The notes under the pieces were generated by a model. The model had not been told where the DNA came from, searched no databases, and worked only from the letters and a program-made list of their open reading frames with translations. Positions 10,914 through 23,362 of a DNA stretch of 64,000 nt are shown one piece after another. Source of the stretch: Polytrichum commune (taxonomy: Eukaryota; Streptophyta; Polytrichopsida; Polytrichales; Polytrichaceae); assembly GCA_950295325.1 (NCBI GenBank), contig OX485805.1, positions 28,445,501-28,509,500 of the forward strand. Reading direction: 5' to 3'. A program made the position numbers and the translations under genes. How positions within the stretch are numbered: position 1 is the stretch's first letter; the number at the start of each line of letters is the position of its first letter.

Positions 10914-12593
10914 GCTGAAACACAAAGTTATCTAAAGGTGTAATTTTTACTAAGTGACACTAAACCCATGACTACGGTGATTTTTATTCTCGTTTACCAT
11001 AGATTTCAAGAAAAATAATGCATGCTTATGATAGTGCATGCCACATACTTGTTAGTGAATAGTGCCAAGTGCCGATACTCTTGTGTCAAGTGTCGATACT
11101 CTCATGTCAAGTGCCGGTACTCTCGTTTCAAGTGCCAGTACTTTGATTGGATAATGCCAAGTGTCGGGATGAACAATGCTTCGTAGATCTTTTGGTGGTA
11201 CTAACTCATACCGGTAAAGAATTTTAGTATCACCTTCACTAATTTCCCACCCTCACTATTAGCCTATCTTCACTAATTGAAATAATAGTGTAGATGTGTA
11301 GGAATTTCATGCATGTATTTTTGTGGGACACAATTGTGTGAATCAACATTGTATTACATGTGAAAGTTGGAATCCATTACAACATGCACTTGTCCAATGG
11401 TTGTTGTAGTAGCCTTGTAGATCGTTTGAAACAAAGTGTTAACAATAGATAGAAGTTACCTTGTGGAATTAACTAGGAAAATAGAAATCAATAGGCAAGG
11501 ACAAGGGTTCGTAGTGGAAAAGGGATTAGATAAGGTAAGGGAGAAGATATTAGTGAAGAAGAACCGTTGTTGAAGGTGTGACTCATATTAGAAATAGGAA
11601 GTTGACATAAGAGTAGGAAGAAAATACTTAAGTGTGGAGTGAACAATGTCAAGGGTGACCAAATGTTGTGAAGGTTTTTATTGGAAGTGGTTACCATTTT
11701 GAATAAATAAGTGAGGGTGTTGTTGGACTTCCGTGCTATGAGTGTGTGCATGTTAAGTTCAAGTTTGTTAGGTAGTTGGATGATTTTGATAAAGTACATG
11801 TAGTTAGGGACCTTATGTGTTGTATTTCACAATGAGTATTGCCCACAAGGGGTGCACTCAATGTGGCCCGTCAGGACCCACGCGGTTGCACACAAGGGGT
11901 ATAATTTGTGCACGAGGGTTACAAAATATACATAAGCGATGGATATTTTGAATTCTAGCTTTGTTAACATATTAGGCATCATATAATCCTAGTCGTATTT
12001 CTACCTCCATGCCCATAATCAATTGTAATGAAGTGGGTAATCTACAAGAGGGCCAAATGAACATTTCATCCACTATGTGAGTTGAATGGTAATCCCTTGG
12101 TTAGCAAGTTGAATGGTAATCCCATGTTTGTCCAAGAATAGGTTCACCAAAATTAAGTATGGTACGTTGTATGTCAAACCTAAAGTTCGACTATCTAGAG
12201 CTAGGGATAATGATTACTCGTTGAAACCGGGATGTGATTATGCGGTATTGTTTGGCTCTCAAGCAATAATTGAGAGAATAAATAAAAGAGGGAAAACAAA
12301 ACTCAAGTTTGGCCAAAACATTGACTACCTAGACTCGGTGTTTCAGAAGGGTCCACAAAGTGCACTACAAAACTGGCAATAGGTGGATTGAGTATCGACA
12401 ACCAATTGACCTCTAGGACTGGCCTTCCAATATGGAAACATGGTTATGTTGGTATAAAACTAAGAATGGGTCAATGTGGACCCACACTTTGACATGTCAT
12501 TTGATGTAGAATTAGATTCAACGTTGCATTGGCTACAATGATTTGAATTGTAGAAACAAATTTGTATGAGTTGTATCCAATTTATGAATATAT
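10914..12593. other. Intergenic DNA left of the CACTA element
   Basis: Contains the 21-bp tandem repeat at 11066-11149. A 90-codon open frame at 12113-12382 matches no family that could be recognised. Confidence 0.4.
11066..11149. repeat. 21-bp tandem repeat, four copies
   Basis: Four consecutive units of the type CAAGTGCCGATACTCTNGTGT, with one to several differences each. Confidence 0.8.
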
Positions 12594-13750
12594 CACTACT
12601 ACAAAACACGTCTTTTACAACTGGGTTTTCCAACTCATACAAGTGAGAAAACCAGGACTTTACTGACGTGGAAAACGACAAGTCGCTCCGGACAAGCAGT
12701 AAAGGAAAATCGGACAGGACGTTCCTAATGGCAGTGAAGTTGGACTTGCGACGCGTGCCTTACTTCATAGAGTCATGTCCTATTTCACTATGTTTTGGCA
12801 ATATAAGTAAGATACGACACACGTCCATATAACTCAACGAAGTGATACAATATCACGGGCACTAGTCATGTAAGGTTTTGTTTACTTCACTGAACAAAGT
12901 AATACAATGAAAAATGCGTATACATACATTCCAAATTACTAGTGAACGATAAGAACGTGGTTGAAACAAATATGTAACCACGTGGCTAAGATTAATTGAA
13001 TTAATTTTCACACATTACTTATTCCAGTAATCGCGGACAACCAAGTGGGTAGTCAATAACGTTGCGTAGTTAGCTTCTTTGACTTTAGGTAGTAAATACA
13101 TACAACAACTGCATATTTTCTTACTTCACGTCGTCATGTAAACATCACTGTCTGGAGTGATGTTTACCTTAACCAGTGGTTTATGATCTACGTTGTTAGG
13201 TCATGTGGTTCACGAATGTCTTTTTTGTGTATTACTAGCAGTGAAGTATACATGATATTGCCAAGTGTATGTGTAACTGTACGTAATAAGTGTCTGTGAC
13301 TACCAAGAGTGAATACATATTTAGATGGCATATATTTCTTACTTGAAGTCGTGATATCTATATTACTATGTAACGTAATGTAGACAACAAATTTTGGTAT
13401 TTTGTTGTACGTTGTGAGGTTATGTGGTCTTCACATGTCTTTAGTGTATATTACTAGTACTGCAGTGAATATCGACTGCGCTAAGTGGCATGATTGGGCT
13501 GCAACTGTGCGCGTTTACTGCAACTAGTAACATGCGGCTGACTCAACATAGTCATAAATTTATGGCATTAACAATATATTGATATTTATCATACGAGGAT
13601 CATCGCAAACATGATCATTTAGTTCAAAAACCAAATCATATTCATCCAATAGTGTCATGAATGTTTCACAAATTGCTTATAACAATGGTAAACACTGAAT
13701 TCCAAATGTCTGCAAATCAACCTAGGTCTACAAATCCATTCCATACTCAC

Positions 13751-14028
13751 GTAGCCACACATAAATTTACACATTCGCTTGACCAAAGAATGTAATGGCC
13801 CTTCGCTTTGCCAATAGTAGTTACTGGAAGGTCGTCTCCAGTGAGAGGTTCGAGCAAATGATAGTCGTCTTCAAGTGACTCCGTGACGGCCAATGATACA
13901 TAACCATTGCCAATTACCTTCCCATGCAGCATCCCACCTGCTACATTTTGAACTACACCCTTTCCAATGGTTTTCGCTTTCGAATCCGGAGAATCATAGC
14001 CACGCAGGTAAACCAAGTCCCCCGCAAT
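13751..14028 (-). CDS. Putative exon with TNP1/En/Spm-type C-terminal domain
   Basis: On the minus strand this 278-bp open segment is bounded by a TGTGCAG acceptor and a GTGAGT donor. The protein contains GKGVVQN..GGMLHGKVIGNG, then a V.V.ESL segment, then a 'DDLPVTTIGKAKGHYILW' stretch. This order (GG..LG..Y..V.V, then L....TI.DA.G..I.W) is that of the conserved domain in plant TNP1/En/Spm accessory proteins. It lies inside the CACTA element, which agrees. The assignment is by eye and the protein is incomplete; it may be a decayed accessory gene rather than an active one. Confidence 0.6.
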
Positions 14029-14224
14029 CTGCACAATTCCCACGTACATATGTTACTGTTCCAAATTTTGAGCACGAATCACACTATTTTGCTGGTGTTG
14101 ATATTTGCAGATCAAAGAAATATTCAATCCAAAGTACTAAAGTTACATTGTCGTCATATCTACTTTGCTATGTCAGTTTTTTTTTACTATCTCAAGTAAA
14201 TTTTACTATGACATGTCCAATAGT

Positions 14225-14281
14225 GTTTACTATGTCCAGTAATGTTTACTATGTGCAGTAATGTTTACTATATGCAGTAAT
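14225..14281. repeat. 19-bp tandem repeat, three copies
   Basis: Three adjoining units of GTTTACTATGTGCAGTAAT with one or two changes. They lie upstream of the putative TNP1 exon inside the CACTA element, in a position where transposase-binding or promoter repeats would be plausible. Confidence 0.85.
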
Positions 14282-14746
14282 GTTTTTGATGGGCTAGACC
14301 TCAATTTCTATGCAATGTTTATTCAACCATTTTAGCCTTACATTGATTAATGCATTGTAAACTAATGTAGAGAAGGACATTAATGTTAGTTCTACCGAAC
14401 ATGGCCGAAAATTTTAGAATTTCCTAGTTTTAGAATTTCCTACAGCTGGTTCTTAGTATGCACCACTTCTTACATAAATGTATATCTCTTGAAATCCATC
14501 ACTAATGTCTAAACCCTCCACGGCTTTATGGCTATCACATTACTGCTTCTAGTAATATAGGACAACTATGTTGCAGGCCAATAACTATACGTAGTAAGCG
14601 TTAGTGACTACGAGTAGTAAAAAAATACGACAATGGCCATTATTGTATACTGGCTACAGTGATACTTCACCATGTGGAGTTATGTTTACATAAAAATATA
14701 ACTTAGCATAAACACTCAGAATAATGCAACCCCCCTTTGTGAGAAC

Positions 14747-14833
14747 GTAACCTTTCTGCAGCATTGCACCGGCCTCCAAAGTTAATTTCTCGTCTTCACT
14801 CAGACGTATACGCTTTGGTTTAGGTCCCCTCTT
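14747..14833 (-). CDS. Possible upstream exon of the CACTA gene
   Basis: Minus-strand frame reading KRGPKPKRIRLSEDEK followed by LTLEAGAMLQKGYV. It starts where a (CA)n array ends and stays open for nearly 50 codons. The basic start resembles a nuclear localisation signal and a linker in plant transposon proteins. The orientation agrees with the exon at 13751-14028. There is no firm domain match; it could be chance. Confidence 0.3.
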
Positions 14834-15570
14834 TCACACACACACACACACATTTTCATTCATACAAATATACACATACCTTTGTTAATGCATTTGGTGA
14901 AGACATTAGGTTATACATTCCAAATCCTAACATTTGGATTATTTCTCATATCTACACTAACAATCTTATCATTACATTCACATATATATTCACACACACA
15001 CACACACACATATATTTTTATTCATACAAATATACACATACCTTTGTCAATGCATTTGGTGAAGACATTAGGTTACACATTCCAAACCCTAACCTTTGGA
15101 TTATTTCTCATATCTACACTAACAATCTTATCATTACACTTATATATATATATATATATATTCACACACACACACACACACATTTTCATTCATACAAATA
15201 TACACATACATTTGTCAATGCATTTGGTGAAGACATTAGGATACACATTCCAAACCCTAACATTTGGATTATTTCTCATATCCACACTAACATTCTTATA
15301 TTACACTCACACATATATTCACACACACATACACATTTCTATTCACACAAATATATAAACATACATTTGTCATTGGATTTGGTGAAGACATGGGGTTGCA
15401 TACTCCAAGTTCTTCGCTTTTGATTTATCTCTTATATCCACACTAGCACTCTCATAGTCATACATACATTCTCATTTATTTCCTCACACATTTATGGTAA
15501 ACCCTAATATTGCAAATATTGGGTTCCACACTCTAAGTTCCTCACTTTTGGCTTGTCTCTCATATCCACA
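14834..15570. repeat. Tandem array of about 160-bp units with CA microsatellites
   Basis: Four units begin near 14834, 14996, 15163 and 15319, each starting with (CA)n and then 'ttcattcatacaaatataca'. The first three are very similar; the fourth and its tail are degenerate. A (TA)n run lies at 15141-15161. The long plus-strand frame across the array is a by-product of unit lengths close to multiples of three and is not called as a gene. Confidence 0.85.
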
Positions 15571-15810
15571 CTTACACTTGTTGAGTAACAACATTATAAG
15601 AGAGAAAAGAGGCACAATGGAGAAGCCAACGACAACATACATCACCAAGAGGAGAAAAGAATCACCACCGAAACGAAGAATGAGCACCGAAGACAAGAGG
15701 AACTCGGAGAGCCCTCGGCCACGGTTTTAGGCCCCTTTTCCACGGATATACAAGGAAGTCGCGCGGTTATATGGCCCCTTACCCACGGCAATGGGTCCCC
15801 AGCGGCCTAG

Positions 15811-17640
15811 TGAAGGAAACTTAGAACTTAGAGATAGAAGATCACTATGTAAGTATGAAAGGTCTTATATGAGGAATATATAGGAGTATATAGGGATATT
15901 AGAAAGTATATAGGACTAGGATTACATTCCATTAGTATGAGTATACGAGATTTTGTTCAAGGACAATTATGAAAGAATAATATTTAAGCAATTACGAGGA
16001 GTATATAAGTATTAAGGAATATATAGGAATATGGTACATTCTACTAGTATGATCATTGGAATTTAAATCAATCAATATGAAGATTTGATGGATTCTCAAA
16101 AAGAATTTGGAATGTAGCCACGACAAAGATATAGTGGAATCTTAGAAAGACGAACATTAGAGTGGTAAAACGGTTATAACCGTTTATAATAGATATCATC
16201 TACCTATGTCGGATATAGGTAGTTATCTAGGAAAGTGGAATTAACAACCATTTTAAATATAGATTTTGGGTTAGAAAGAAAAGACTATATAAAGGGAACA
16301 TTTTTAGGAGACTACACCTCATTTTCAATACGACGAAGTTATTTTAAATTTGAGTGTCAAAAATACTTGAGTTCCTTTTGTATCTCTCCTCTCAGAGTAC
16401 TTTTGTAATATACTATATTTTCCACAAATATGTGTGATCTATATCTCTCTCTCAATTGGACTTACAAGTTGTTAAGCGGTACTTGGAACTTAAGTGATTA
16501 AGCAACCGAGAGAAGAGTAGACTCTTTTGAGCAATAACTCAAAAGATTAGTGTGTGAGGGTGAGAACAAAGCGCTCAAGGATATTCGGAGAATCAATGGA
16601 ACTTTGAGAGATATTGTTATGATGAAGCAAACGTCAATTCATACAACGTGAATGAAGGAAACAAAATTGTCTCTTAAAAGTGGAAGTTATCATTGAACTC
16701 CTCAAAAGGGAATTATCCAAATATAAAGTGATAGAGTGATTAAGATTGAGTTGATAAGACTTGCATACATATTTCAATTAAATTGAGAGTAAGACTTCTT
16801 AAATATTACTAAGAAAGAGATACAATTAATTGAGAGAAACTTCTCAATATAAACTACCTATACATATTATGTGACTTATGGATGATAGTTGAACTTACTC
16901 ATATTCAATTCTTTAAGTAAATTGTAAGGATAGTAACAAAGATTTTATTGATACTAACAAAGATTGATTAATTAACTACTCACAACAATTGTTATTAAAA
17001 CTTCTTACCTTTAAGATTCTTGTGAGTTGTTGGATGTCATTACAAGTGAACGATTAACTATCAAAAAGAAGAGTTCTCTCTCTTGAGCAAAACTCAAGAG
17101 AGTTATAATTACTCTCGTCATCAATAAACACTTTGAAGTAAAAACGTGACATTGCAAAACAATCAATGGTGTTTTGGATATAAGGTTATAACCACTATAT
17201 GTTACACATATCAAAGTTACAATACTATAAGTAGTAATACTTGAGCTTAAAAACGAAGATTCAATAACACAATATCTTTCTTATTATTATAAGTTATGGA
17301 GCAATATTATAAAGTATGTGATTGACGTTTATGAACTACGAACTTAACTCCTTGAAGACTTATATAACCTATTGAAAATTATATTGTTATCAACGATATT
17401 GTTATACCTCTTGAAACCTTCTCTAATCTAATTGTTCTTATTATCAATGATGCCTTACATTGAGAGTGAGAATATATGATAATGAGAATGTGTTCACTCC
17501 AATAATTATATTCATATCACAAGGAGAAAAGAGAGATTACTAATTCGAGACCGAGCATATTAATGAGACACGGTAGTTCTCAAGCGAATATAAATTTACA
17601 TGATATCTCATCGTGAGTCTTCTTAGCTAATTACAAAGGA
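15811..17640. repeat. AT-rich block inside the CACTA element, possible nested insertion
   Basis: The base composition and texture differ from the CACTA flanks. There are many 'gtatatagg' stretches, then a TATATAAAGGG promoter-like site near 16290 and a (CT)n-rich segment near 16445, reminiscent of an LTR. A roughly 45-bp segment near 16508-16556 recurs in altered form near 17063-17106. 'ACCCACGGC' occurs on both sides (about 15780 and 17645), which may be a target duplication or chance. No protein recognised. Confidence 0.35.
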
Positions 17641-17880
17641 ACGACCCACGGCGTCCATCAACACTTCCATTCTTACACTCACAACTACATTTTCACTCCT
17701 ACCCACATACACATTCTTACTCACATTCTTACACTAACACACACATTGTCACATAATCTCATTCACACTCTCATACTCACACACATACATTGTCATTCAC
17801 ACTCTCAAACACATTCTCATTCATACTTTCACATACTCCCTCACACTCACACACTCATACACACTAACGGGTCATTTTTG
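17641..17880. repeat. Low-complexity CA/CT-rich tract
   Basis: About 230 bases of irregular cacact/cattct repeats, almost purine-free on the plus strand, within the right part of the CACTA element. Confidence 0.7.
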
Positions 17881-18177
17881 TGAGTATTCTGTCTAAAACC
17901 CTGAAACACATGACAATTGGACTTAACATTCTCTCCATGTGGACCACTTCACTACCCACAGTCATGCACGTTCTACTGGACGTTCCCAAACACGTTTACA
18001 AGAGCGTTCCCAACTGAATTGTTGTCCCACTTCACTACTATGACTCCGCAAAGTTAATTCGGGCATCAAATGAGCCCATGTGGATTTCTATAATTCTTCC
18101 AATCACTGTTTATAGTAGTAAAAGACATGTAGTGAAGTAGGTGTTGGAATAAAAGACGTGTGTTTGTAGTAGTGTAT

Positions 18178-18994
18178 GTTCAATGATTTCGTCAATGATA
18201 AATGAACATGTCTTGCTAAGAGTATTTTGGCCATATTTTCCGCATTATTTTTTTGGCGTATACATATAATCGGGGTCTTTACGTTATACTTACATTTTTT
18301 TACTTGTGTGTGTGTTGGAGGGGCTTGCCTAAATACATATTTGTATGTATATCATTTTTATGAGGGAAAAATCTTGTATAATAGGGGTGTTAATTTCAGG
18401 TTCATGCACGCACGTGGTTCGTGGTTCTGACAATGAGTGTACCCTGCGTGGTATTACCAACACTACATTCTATCAAGGAGTCCGAGAAGTCAAAAGAAGA
18501 CTAGAGGTAAAAGACAATATTCCATATAGGTTAGCTATAAATGGTATAAGTAAGTACTAGGAGATCATCTAAGGTAGGAAGAAGAATCGAATGTCTAGGT
18601 GACATGTAGATAGTGTGGAGAATTGACATGCCGGTAGCAAGGAAGATAGTAGAGACGGTATTGACATGGTGATTAAGAGACAATGGGTGTCCATAAGGCA
18701 TAGTCAAACCCAATAATCGGTAGAACTACGATAATTAGTATTGGAGTAGTTATTTAAAATATTACCATGGATGACGAGTAACCATTATGGTAGAACATTC
18801 AACGAATTGGAGGTGACTACTAGTACTAAGAGCTGACATCATCTACTGGGAAGATGCAGACTAAGAAAGGGGAGTGACATGGCTAGTGGTCTCAAGATAA
18901 CATGAAATACATGGTAGTACCAATAGTCAGATCATGCCAATTGCGGGTCTATATAGGGACCATGACAATAATTTCCTAAGTGATAGATACCCGG
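18178..18994. other. Intergenic DNA, no gene recognised
   Basis: Lies between the CACTA right end and a small MITE. Only short frames with no recognisable domain. Confidence 0.4.
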
Positions 18995-19215
18995 TACGCT
19001 AAATATGATATTTAGTAGTACTTACTATTTGAAATTATGCAATGCTATAACTATTTTATGTACATCTCATTTTTTATCAACAAAGGTTGAGTTGGTTGTT
19101 TGGACATTATAGAACCTTAACATCTTTACTTACTAAAAAGTTACATTAGTCATAAAAAGATGTAGGAATGTGTAGCTCCAAATAGTAAGTCACACTAAAT
19201 ATCATATTTAGTGTA
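18995..19215. mobile_element. Small MITE with TACGCTAAATATG ends, copy 2
   Basis: About 221 bp. The left end TACGCTAAATATGATATTTA and the right end (complement TACACTAAATATGATATTTA) are themselves near-palindromic. Both continue into a shared inner CTTACTATTTG. Related to 10706-10913; a single end-like palindrome also occurs at about 46288-46312. Confidence 0.75.
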
Positions 19216-22200
19216 GTTGCAGTAATCATGTACCCACTAGTAGAGTGTCTAGTAGAACAGGTAAGCCCAAGAGTCATGCCATAATTGGTAGTCTAATTAG
19301 TGAGGGGAATGACAAGGGGGTATGAATTGGTAAGGATACTTAATGTTACAATGGGTAAATTAGTTATTTTAACACAAAGTAAAATATCATTTGTGTGGGC
19401 ATTGGATAGTTTTGCGGGTGTAAAATGATGTCACAACTCATAGGAAAATTAGCATGACTAAGTATGACATATGGTAGATAAATTGTGAGTTGCTTTTAAG
19501 CAAATGGGATACTAGGTTTTTGCATGCACTCATTGTTGTTCCTTCTCAAAATTTTATGTAGTGGGATGCGGCCATCGGCTTGATTCTAGAGGTTTGGGAG
19601 AAGAGGAAATAAGTGAACGGGCCATATAATATCTCATCTTTCTCAATTGTCATACCCGACAACTTAAAGGCAATAGCGTTGGACCACATGAGGCACAAGC
19701 TAAAGGAGCTAGACTATAAGCGAGTACAAATGCCACTATTGATGTGCAAATTGGCTCAAGGTTTCTTGCTACTCAATATCCATTTGCCATCCATTTACAT
19801 GTATTTGGTAGTCTAGATGGGCGGAAGAAGTTGAAGGCAATGACATTCTCGGTCGTGAGGGGTTTGCATGCCCCCAATTTGACGCCAACAATATTCAATG
19901 TCCATATGCCAAATATGCTAGTTGGTCTAGGCCATTTGAGAGGTGTTGTTGGGAATGTTCAAAGTCATATGTTTGCATTTTGTTAATTTTTTTCTTAATG
20001 AAACAACAAATTTGAGTTGTGTATAATTTTCCAAAGCATCGTTCTATAAGTTGCTCAATGCATAGCATTAAACCTTGCCACATTTTTTGTTATTATAGTG
20101 TGCTAGCTTTGGACCCTAAACGTCAGGGATACATGGGTGAGCCCTTCCAACCCACAATAGATGAAACACAATAAATTCCCCTTTTCAACTTAGATTAGCC
20201 CCCTCAAAAGTTCTAACCATATAGATAAAATTGACAACCCTCTGTCTAATGGGGCTCCGACATTGGGCTGTTATTTCCATGCATTCATGCTTAATTTATC
20301 TACTTGATGGATCCCTTGAGAATGGGTTGCAACCTCCCCCCCCCCCTTCAAATTAGTTCCAACATTCCCACTTGCCTCACTAAACACATAAGAGATATAA
20401 GGCATGAGGCCCATCCAATATGAAGCCTTGTTTTTGCTTGTTCCTCATGATTGGTGTTTGCATGATTTCAAAACCAACCTTGTAATCAAAATACCACCAA
20501 GTATGGCTAAAATAGTGCAATGTTCATCATTGCTATAATATTGTTTTCTCCTAAAAAAGATGACGGGGTCTATTGATTAACTTTGCCTTCCTTTTACCCC
20601 TATTTTTATGCGCATGCACCTACCAAAACTTTTCCAAGGTATCCCTTGCTTTGCTACGAGGCTCCACAACTATGTTGAATTGCACCCCCCCCCCTTTTCC
20701 CTGGTCTACCGTGTCCACTTATCTTGCACATGCTCATAATCGGTCCTATGGTGTTGCGTCCCACCACGTCTTTGCACATTTTGACCATTTGCCAACACCT
20801 ATTGTACTGCCACGTAGGTTGCCTTGTCCAACCTCCCTTAGTTCCCCTTTCCCTCCATGCCCTAACCCAAGTGGTATGGTTGGCCTTGCTAAAATTGCCC
20901 AAACTACCTCTATGCTTTACTTCCCCTACCCAAATAGCATTGGTTGGGGTTCACTGTATACAAGGGTTGCCAAATAGACCATAATTTTCCAAAACAAATT
21001 TTTGTATGCCATAGTTGGCATTCCCTAAATGAATAGCCAACCCCGAGTTAATTATATCACATGCTCACATGTCTAACATAAGGTAACCATATTTTACAAT
21101 AGATTAGTTCTATCCTCTTTCATGTGATCGCACCCTCATTGCTTTGCACCTCTTCCTTGCTTGCTTGAGACGTGACGCCATGCCAACATGGAATGAAGGT
21201 CTTGGACCATGGGAGTCAAGGTACAAGTGCTAAAAGACTACAATTGTGCATTTACAACTCTATGATAAAATAACCGCATTCAAATGTAAAAGGCAACCTT
21301 ACCATATGCACTTTGAATTCTCACATAGATGCAATGGGACATGCCTTCACAAAGAAGGCACCAATATTAGTGGACTATGCATGTAAGCACCTCCACATGA
21401 AGCTACACTATAAACATATTTTAGTGTGGCAATAAAATCAATGTGCCATGTTGATTAAAGTGTCCTATACGACTTTCACGTAATAACAAATGTCCCATGC
21501 TGTCTTCTATGGATGCCACCCAATGATTGCAATTATCATTCACATGGGTTGAAAATGAGTAATGTGGACCATCCTACATCATATTTAAAACATGTGTTTC
21601 TACATACAACACTTCCAACTCCACAGAAAAATAGAATGGTTGTTGGATAAGGCGACTTGGAGAATATCATATGCTAGCAAACTTGAACAAGGAGGACTGC
21701 TAATGAAAATTTTGTTATTAAAGTTTGTATGCCACACAAGATGGGCATGCGATCCTCATTCAAAGTACAAATTTCATTTAATAAAGTGGTCGTGTGGGGG
21801 TAGGGGGAGGCACTTTGAGATACACACGCCTTTAGAATGACATTTATGTGCACCTACTTGAATATCAGTCGATGTGTAACATAATCGTTGCCAAACTTAA
21901 ACAAACAAGTTGAAACTCTTCCTATGAGACATATGCACTTTGGGGAGGGAGTTAATTCCCATTTAATCTAAGGAGTCATGTGTGATAATGGGATATTCCA
22001 AGGGGCTATGAAACGATGCGCATATCTAGCACGGGATACCCACTTTCCTTAATTTTTTTTCTAAATTTTCCTTTGAAATTCTTAATGAGACTCTTACCTT
22101 AAATCGCATCACTTTTTTTAGTGGAAGTTGGTTACAAGTTGGTTACTAATGGTACAGTGAAACCAAGCAATTCATATATACTTAAAGTCCAATTTAAAAC

Positions 22201-22344
22201 TATATTTAAAGTCCAATTCATAAAGTATGTAGACTAGCTAGAGCCTATAAGAGGAGTGATCAGATAAGGCACGCACACCTTATTATTATAATAACAATAA
22301 GACACCTACTCACATGTGAAAGGGCAGTGGATGGCCTCCTTAAG
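19216..22344. other. Intergenic DNA, no gene recognised
   Basis: C11 at 20336-20346 and C10 at 20685-20694. Overlapping frames around 19613-19986 and at 20573-20984 show no recognisable domain and look like repeat relics. AT-rich near the start of the right RanBPM arm. Confidence 0.4.
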
Positions 22345-23362
22345 TTAGCGCTGTGTGCGTTCCCTGTGCTGGTGGAAAGGTAACTTAAGTTATTTGGGCA
22401 ATGGGCAGGGCAGGGCGGGCGGGGCATGTATGGGTATGGAGATGGATGATGATGATGATGAGGCATACATGGGGCATGCATGAATGAGGATACCGTGAGC
22501 ACCACATCATCACATCCGTGGAGCATCACGCATCGCATCGCATCGCATCGCATTGCATTGCATTGGCATTCACTCATGATACTAGGGTTTCTGCTGAGTT
22601 ATCTGTGTGCGCTCTTCTCTTTCTCTCTCTCTCTCTCTCGCTCGCATCCACATCGCTTCCTGCTTGCTCGCCTTACCCCCTCCTTCCTTATTGTTGACGT
22701 TCTTCATCTTCTGCTGCCGCCCACTGGCTGCTGTTCTCCTGAATTGGAGCATTCATGCATCAGAGTGATTGCCAGGGGGCCGGATTAGCGCAATTGTACG
22801 CACAGAGCGGCGAGTGACGAGTATCGAGCGCAAAGAAGGTAGCAGCGGAGCACAAGAGGGTTGCATCTTCGGACGCGGAGATCGGTCGGTTCACCCAGAG
22901 TGATGCGCCCCCTGCGCTTCCCCTGGGCGGTGTGTGGTGGCGCGTGATGTCTTTGATGACGTGAAGCGGGCCAATTCGGGAAAGAGCAGAAAACAGAGGA
23001 AGCGGATGTAAGGGAGGATCGATGGCGTTCCGGGGGAGGTAGGCGGATGTCGGGCAGGGCAGAGGGAGCGGGAGGGAGGGCGCGATTCTTCATGGCAGGC
23101 GGAATTGGAGACGAGGGCGCAGGGCAGAGCGGGGGAGGGTCCGTGGGTGGGCAGGGAAGGGTTGGCAGCGGAGGGATGTAGGGTGAAAGAATTGGAGGAG
23201 CGGCGGTGGATTGGAGCATGCATCGCCGGGCACGAGGGGCGGGAAGCAGCGGTTGCGTGTGATCGAGAGCAGGGTGGTAAGCTGGCGTCTCCGAAGGCGG
23301 CAGGCAGGGCGGGCGGGGGCGCGGGAGGGTGGGCAGGGCCGGCCCGAGGCGCGCCCTCGTTC
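22345..23362 (+). promoter_or_regulatory. 5' flank and probable promoter of RanBPM copy B
   Basis: Carries the telo-box in inverse form, CTAGGGTTT (22582-22590), followed by a (CT)n leader, then about 650 bases of GC-rich sequence before the chosen start. The 29-codon upstream frame from ATG 23092 is preserved, as in copy A. A GTAAGC site at 23277 and a TGCAG ending at 23368 could bound a small intron, but no upstream ATG in the right frame supports it. Confidence 0.5.

Larger units (their letters stand above)
12594..18174. mobile_element. CACTA (En/Spm) transposon, 5.6 kb, both ends present
   Basis: The left end begins CACTACTACAAAACACGTCT. The right end, in reverse complement, begins CACTACTACAAACACACGTC, matching over 24-25 nt with one inserted base. 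The 3-bp target duplication TAT (12591-12593 and 18175-18177) is diagnostic of the superfamily. The first and last kilobase are rich in short motifs containing TTCACT or AGTGAAG, as expected for sub-terminal transposase-binding repeats. Only a small TNP1-like exon was recognised, with no TNP2 (DDE) transposase, so the copy is probably non-autonomous. The middle carries a 160-bp tandem array and an AT-rich block that may be a nested insertion. Confidence 0.92.

Noticed and set aside
12113-12382. 90-codon open frame left of the CACTA element
   Set aside because: No recognisable motif, no exon signals and no supporting context.
14882-15358. 158-codon frame in the CA array
   Set aside because: It is the tandem repeat read in frame; no protein family.
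19613-19986. Overlapping frames as a gene
   Set aside because: No domain, no codon continuity and stops between frames; at most a repeat relic.
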